This document shows, one piece after another, positions 14,208 to 17,965 of a DNA stretch of 17,965 bases (within the stretch, counting starts at the first letter, position 1; each line of letters opens with the position of its first letter). The position numbers and the translations under genes were made by a program. The notes beneath the pieces are model-generated. The model searched no databases. It was not told where the DNA came from and saw only the letters and a list, made by a program, of their open reading frames with translations. The stretch is from Flemingiibacterium sp045634345 (GTDB lineage: Bacteria > Bacillota > Clostridia > Oscillospirales > CAG-272), in NCBI GenBank assembly GCA_045634345.1, contig JAZRAB010000192.1, forward strand, positions 1-17,965, in the 5' to 3' direction.

Positions 14208-15506
14208 TCAGTCGAAGTAGTGCGCGATAGTATGCTTTGCCGCATGGCGAAGCTTTTCAACGTCCAGTGTTTTGTATTCGCCGTTTTCGTAGAGTATCTT
14301 TCCGTCACACATAGTTAAATATACATCGTTTTCGTGCGCGGAGAATGCTACTGTGTAGTAAGGATCATACATAGGAATGTTGTTGAGTGAATCAAGGTCG
14401 ATAAGTATGATATCCGCACGTGCGCCGACTTCGATTCTTCCGCAATCGAATCTTCCCTGCGCGGCTGCTCCCGCACTCCACGCCATTTTGCAGATGTCGC
14501 TTGTCTTGATGATATCCGCTTTGCGGTTGACGCCCTTGTGAATAAGTGCAGCGCACTGAAGCTCACGAAGAACAGACAATGCATTGTTCGATGCCGCACC
14601 GTCCGTGCCAAGACCTACATTTACGCCGGCTGCAAGCATTTTTGAAACAGGTGCAACACCACTTGCAAGTTTAAGATTACTTACGGGGTTGTGCGCAACT
14701 GTAACACGATTTTTGGCGAGTAATTCCATATCGCTCTCTGTCACCCAAACGCAGTGTGCGGCGGTGGCAGTCCCCGTCGCCGAGGGCACGAGGATGCCGC
14801 AATCACTCAGGAACTCGACCGGTGTTTTGCCGTTATGACGCTCTTTGCATGCCTCATGCTCGTTTTCCGTCTCGGAAACATGCACCTGCATGCCAAGGTC
14901 ATTGGCGTGTGTATATTCAGCTACCTCTCGCAGATAGCGCTCTCGGTTGGTGTATTCTGCATGCACCGACATATCAATTCGTACACGTCCGTCTGCTGCA
15001 CCGTGATATTCTCCGACAAGAGCGGTTGCTTCATCAAAGCGTGAATCCCCCTTGATAGTCGCATCATCCGAGAATGATACAAGACAGCGTGAAATATTAG
15101 CTTTCACCCCGAGATCTATAACAGCCTTTGCCGTCTCATCGCAGAAAAAGTACATGTCGGAAAACGAAACAACTCCGCCGCGTATCATTTCCGCGATTGC
15201 AAGCTCGCTTCCAACTCGCACTGCATGCGGAGTTAATCTGTCTTCAGCAGGATATATCTTTTCTTCAAGCCAGCGCTGAAGTGGTAAATCCTCGCCGATG
15301 CCTCTAAAAAGCGTCATTGCCGCATGAGCGTGTACATTGTAAAAGGCAGGGGTGAGAAGCTTTCCTTCGCAGTTTATTATTCGGTCGAAATCATTTTCAA
15401 CAGCATTCCCAACACCTGTAATGTATGCGCCCTCAACGGCAACATCCCCGTTTGTGTAATTTCCATCGGGAGTTATAACAAGTGCGTTTTTAAAAAGGGT
15501 TTTCAT
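14208..15506 (-). CDS. mtaD: 5-methylthioadenosine/S-adenosylhomocysteine deaminase
   Basis: Deaminates MTA and SAH to the inosyl compounds in S-adenosylmethionine by-product salvage. 432 residues, amidohydrolase superfamily, cytosolic, one metal ion. Motifs: NVHAHAAM (His59, His61; THT or TH is more usual in the middle), HVSETENE (His209 metal, Glu212 proton shuttle), AHCVWVTESD (His251), NPVSNLKLASG and LGTDGAASNN (Asp302 metal). It ends in GARADIILIDLDS and a C-terminal sheet. AAGGAGAT precedes the ATG. It lies 17 nt after the DUF6054-like gene, so the two are probably cotranscribed. No mtnN or luxS-type gene is in the window. Confidence 0.94.
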   Translation of the reverse strand: MKTLFKNALVITPDGNYTNGDVAVEGAYITGVGNAVENDFDRIINCEGKLLTPAFYNVHAHAAMTLFRGIGEDLPLQRWLEEKIYPAEDRLTPHAVRVGSELAIAEMIRGGVVSFSDMYFFCDETAKAVIDLGVKANISRCLVSFSDDATIKGDSRFDEATALVGEYHGAADGRVRIDMSVHAEYTNRERYLREVAEYTHANDLGMQVHVSETENEHEACKERHNGKTPVEFLSDCGILVPSATGTATAAHCVWVTESDMELLAKNRVTVAHNPVSNLKLASGVAPVSKMLAAGVNVGLGTDGAASNNALSVLRELQCAALIHKGVNRKADIIKTSDICKMAWSAGAAAQGRFDCGRIEVGARADIILIDLDSLNNIPMYDPYYTVAFSAHENDVYLTMCDGKILYENGEYKTLDVEKLRHAAKHTIAHYFD

Positions 15507-15523
15507 TTTTTATCTCCTTTTCT

Positions 15524-15865
15524 TTATACTTCTGTATAACGGTCAAGCAGGTTCTCAACTACACGGACAAAATTTTCCTCAGCACCGTATGAAAAGCTAA
15601 AAAAGCTGCCATTTCCGCCGCCCGCCGAAATTGCGGTAACATTGGCTACATTATCGTTTCCGATAATCTGGACGCTCAAAGCGGCTCGGCTTGAATTACG
15701 CATATAAAATTTATCGTACATATATAACCACACAGTAACATCTCCGATTCGCTGTACGGCCGAGTCAACAAGCTCGACAGATAAAGCGCTGCTCATGATG
15801 CCGGAATTAAGATACTCGGCTAACGGTGAGGCAGCTGTAGATAACTTCCGTTCAATTTTTGCCAT
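15524..15865 (-). CDS. Small DUF6054-like protein of unknown function
   Basis: 113 residues, no signal peptide or membrane segment. The layout (ELVDSAVQRIGDVTVWLYMYDKF trimmed at 31-53; NSSRAALSVQIIGN at 57-70; VTAISAGGGNGSFFSFSYGAEENFVRVVENLL split across 76-107) recalls, from memory, the DUF6054 family: a strand-rich domain with a Gly-rich turn followed by an aromatic strand and a final helix. No catalytic residues are apparent. AAAGGAT lies 8 nt before the ATG. A TATAAT box lies about 25 nt upstream, but I find no matching -35. It is 47 nt downstream of the 613-residue gene and 17 nt before mtaD. Confidence 0.75.
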   Translation of the reverse strand: MAKIERKLSTAASPLAEYLNSGIMSSALSVELVDSAVQRIGDVTVWLYMYDKFYMRNSSRAALSVQIIGNDNVANVTAISAGGGNGSFFSFSYGAEENFVRVVENLLDRYTEV

Positions 15866-15912
15866 TATACTTATCCTTTCGTATTATAAAGTCTATTCGC
15901 AACGGTTTTAGT

Positions 15913-17754
15913 TTATTCTTCATCGCTATCTGTACTTTTGTCACTGTCTTCCTTGAAAAGCTCATTGATCAGTCTATTGTATAACTCAAGCTTATCGCCG
16001 TCAACAAGAGGTATCATTCCTGTGAAGTTTACAATTCCGCCATGCAGCTTATTTGACGGCAGCATAAGAAGCTCCTTATAAGCAGGAAAAGGCTTGGAAA
16101 ACACAGCGCACTCCGGTGTATAGCCGTTTGTGCAGAAGGTTGCCCCCGGAGCATGCGGATCGGGAGACTCCTCGCGTATATACTCGTCGTACCAATCCTC
16201 AACGCTTATACATCCCTTCAATGTCTCACGGAATATATCAACATCATCATGCGAGTCCGAGACCATTGCAAAACGGTAAACTTCGTTTTGTATATACACC
16301 TCGCCCTCGGCACGGTATTGTCCCGATACAGCTCCCCCGTCTAAAAATCGTACAACCGATGTGCCTCCGATATCAAACACCTCAATATCGTCCGCTTCAC
16401 CGTGCGCCCAATTGCTGCCAAGCGGTGAATCCGTACCGTCCCCGGTATATCCGTAATTTATCTCGCATTCAAGACGAAATCCGTTTTTTTCATCTCCGGA
16501 GAAAAATACATCCTCACCGTGGGCAACCTCATCGCGGGAGAGATATCCGGGAAGCTTAAAGCGGCGCAGATAGTGACCAAATCCGTAGCAAACATCATCG
16601 CAAAAATATCCCGGTTCAAAGTGGATCTCATAATCCCGCGTATTGTCATGCGTAAGAGGCTTTCTGTTTAACTGTTCACAAAGATCGAGATAAATGTTCT
16701 TGGGAAAAAGGACTTTTGGATCAAGCTTAAGCGCCGTTTCGAGTTCTTCAAGGCACTGTGTCATCGCAATTTGCTCTTGGAAAGAAAAAGCTTTCTTTTT
16801 ACTTCCGACGGTGCTGTTGCAGATAATATTAAGTGCTTCTTTAATATAGAAATCTGCGCTGTCGGAGTAAGTGTTTCGCACAAGCAGACGATGATCACAT
16901 ACATATGAAAACCCATAGCGTTTGATTTCACCAAGCAGCCGCTCAATATCGTAGCGTCCGAGCGGAGTTACAAGTGAACCGCGTATCGGTATAGGTTCAA
17001 ACGCATCCGTTCCCCAACCAAGATATGCTTGCAGACCGTCTCGGTCATCATTTATCGCAAAAGCAAGCTGCTGACGAATTGGCAAATAGAATGCGCAGCG
17101 CAGCTTGTCGAAATCTTTGTCATCAGTATAAGTGACACGCGGATCTTCCAAAAACGAAATCTGCGCTCCGAGAAAATGAGTCAGGGCTTCGGCAAGCTCC
17201 ACGACCTCAGCATAAACGCCGGCACCGGAAAAGCTGCAGTCAATCTCACCACTGATACGTGAATCTCCGGATGCATAGAAAATATCAAGATATGAGTTTG
17301 AAGCAAGAAAAACGGAAAATCCGTCAGGCTCTGAATTTATTTCATAGTTGTTCTCTGTAAATAAACGTTTGATAAACGGTACGCAATCCCTGCCCTCAAC
17401 TCCGTCAATTGTAAAAAACAGTCGAAGCGGTGGATATTCTTCATCGGGCGGTGGCAGCACATCAATAAATGAAATATCATTGTCCGGCGAATCTCCAAAA
17501 TACAGTTCGCCGTCCGGCGTCAGTAGATCAACGCATAAATATCCTGCCAAGGAACGTAAAAACCACTCGGTTTCCGATTCGGAAGCCTCTTTGGGATCAA
17601 GCATAAGCAACACCTTCCCGACAGCACCGGGAGAAAGCAGATACATGCATGAGCCCTTGTACATAAGCGCCTTTATAACTTGTTTTACAGCATGCGCACA
17701 AAGTCCGATCCCGAGCTTGGCGCTCGGGTCTGACAATATTAGATAATCGATCAT
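15913..17754 (-). CDS. Unrecognised 613-residue acidic cytosolic protein
   Basis: I do not recognise this family. The protein starts MIDYLILSDPSAKLG and has no membrane segment or signal peptide. It reads as several mixed alpha/beta blocks: about 1-110 (ending in the Pro-rich PPPDEEYPP), 110-240 (repeated strands such as LRLFFTIDG, FSVFLASNSYLDIFYASG), a helical centre (about 300-365, FSFQEQIAMTQCLEELETALKLDP, here split), and a C-terminal beta-rich part with GYTGDGTDSPLGSNWAHGE. The tail EDSDKSTDSDEE is strongly acidic. ATG at 17754 is chosen because it follows the peptidase stop by 2 nt (TAAAAATG); the frame runs on to 17820 inside that gene. Overlap with a peptidase gene suggests cotranscription, nothing more. 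Confidence 0.8.
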   Translation of the reverse strand: MIDYLILSDPSAKLGIGLCAHAVKQVIKALMYKGSCMYLLSPGAVGKVLLMLDPKEASESETEWFLRSLAGYLCVDLLTPDGELYFGDSPDNDISFIDVLPPPDEEYPPLRLFFTIDGVEGRDCVPFIKRLFTENNYEINSEPDGFSVFLASNSYLDIFYASGDSRISGEIDCSFSGAGVYAEVVELAEALTHFLGAQISFLEDPRVTYTDDKDFDKLRCAFYLPIRQQLAFAINDDRDGLQAYLGWGTDAFEPIPIRGSLVTPLGRYDIERLLGEIKRYGFSYVCDHRLLVRNTYSDSADFYIKEALNIICNSTVGSKKKAFSFQEQIAMTQCLEELETALKLDPKVLFPKNIYLDLCEQLNRKPLTHDNTRDYEIHFEPGYFCDDVCYGFGHYLRRFKLPGYLSRDEVAHGEDVFFSGDEKNGFRLECEINYGYTGDGTDSPLGSNWAHGEADDIEVFDIGGTSVVRFLDGGAVSGQYRAEGEVYIQNEVYRFAMVSDSHDDVDIFRETLKGCISVEDWYDEYIREESPDPHAPGATFCTNGYTPECAVFSKPFPAYKELLMLPSNKLHGGIVNFTGMIPLVDGDKLELYNRLINELFKEDSDKSTDSDEE

Positions 17755-17756
17755 TT

Positions 17757-17965
17757 TTATCCGAGGACGCGCAGAATGTACGCGGCAATGGTTTTTGCGT
17801 ATTCCACAAGCTTTTCGCACTCAATATATTCATTCGGCTGATGTGCGCCGCCCGGCAGGCTGAAATCGCGTCCTGCCCCGAACGCATATGCACGGGAGCT
17901 TCCGTACTTTGAGATGACCGAAAGATCGGAAAGGCATGAGCCACAGACTTTAAGCTCTTTACCGA
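17757..17965 (-). CDS. M20-family metallopeptidase, C-terminal 69 residues only
   Basis: Only the end of the gene is inside the window; the 5' part lies beyond 17965. The visible piece reads SDLSVISKYGSSRAYAFG, then GRDFSLPGGAHQPNEYIEC and a final helix EKLVEYAKTIAAYILRVLG. The GGAHQPNE block carries the last metal-ligand histidine of M20/M28-type zinc peptidases (peptidase T, PepV and related enzymes), and a closing helix after it is usual. The substrate cannot be judged. It ends 2 nt before the start of the 613-residue gene, so the two are translationally close. Confidence 0.8.
   Translation of the reverse strand, partial: GKELKVCGSCLSDLSVISKYGSSRAYAFGAGRDFSLPGGAHQPNEYIECEKLVEYAKTIAAYILRVLG

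Noticed and set aside
14168..14308. Longer spoVB frame starting at ATG 14308
   Set aside because: It lies inside the 3' end of mtaD; the residues are not hydrophobic or family-like and a GGAG-preceded GTG at 14167 fits homologues.
15866..15912. Promoter before the DUF6054-like gene (TATAAT near 15886)
   Set aside because: No acceptable -35 at 16-18 bp; the gene is more simply read from the upstream operon.
17755..17820. Longer frame of the 613-residue protein up to 17820
   Set aside because: It overlaps the clear M20 peptidase end, and the added residues are basic and unlike the rest.
1..17965. CRISPR array, tRNA, rRNA, insertion sequence or phage genes
   Set aside because: I looked because of the CARF-domain gene and saw no regularly spaced repeats, transposase motifs, tRNA cloverleaf or integrase in either strand.

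Overview
The window looks like chromosome from a low-to-moderate-GC, spore-forming-lineage member of the Bacillota, most likely class Clostridia. The evidence is strong AAGGAGG/GAAAGGA-type ribosome binding sites, near-consensus TTGACA-17-TATAAT promoters, and the conserved sporulation/housekeeping block spoVB-mazG-hup-rlbA-yabP-yabQ-divIC in its clostridial arrangement, with HU between mazG and rlbA. The 45-residue insert in PcrA and the mix of genes fit an uncultured gut-type lineage, but I cannot place it more precisely. Almost everything is on the minus strand; only pcrA is on plus.

Reading the minus strand from the right end: (i) 17965-14208 is the tail of an M20-family peptidase, a 613-residue protein I do not recognise, a small DUF6054-like protein and an MTA/SAH deaminase (mtaD), all closely spaced. 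(ii) 14167-10015 is the sporulation/division block: SpoVB-type flippase, MazG, HU (own strong promoter), RlbA, YabP (sigma-E-like promoter), YabQ, and DivIC/FtsB overlapping yabQ by 98 nt. (iii) 9925-6487 is a translationally coupled three-gene operon joined by TGATG junctions: a HutI-like amidohydrolase, a membrane-anchored coiled-coil serine hydrolase of the beta-lactamase/penicillin-binding fold, and biotin protein ligase BirA. (iv) 6471-6240 is an intergenic region with its own consensus promoter, a predicted closing stem and a terminator; it looks like a 6S-type regulatory RNA gene.

The left part holds pcrA (plus, 3870-6242). Divergent from it is a CARF-domain nuclease-like protein (DUF1887/Card1-like architecture) with no CRISPR array or cas gene in view. 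Next come a P-loop protein of the PRK06851 type whose second P-loop has decayed, and guaB (IMP dehydrogenase), cut by the window edge. Each of guaB, the CARF gene, pcrA, the candidate RNA and HU has a recognisable sigma-A-type promoter with exactly 17-bp spacing.

The most notable items are the orphan CARF-nuclease protein with a Ser in place of the usual catalytic Glu, the candidate 6S RNA, the hairpins at gene junctions (one burying the spoVB ribosome binding site), the sigma-E-like promoter that splits the HU-rlbA unit from yabPQ, and the calcium-loop insertion in the serine hydrolase.
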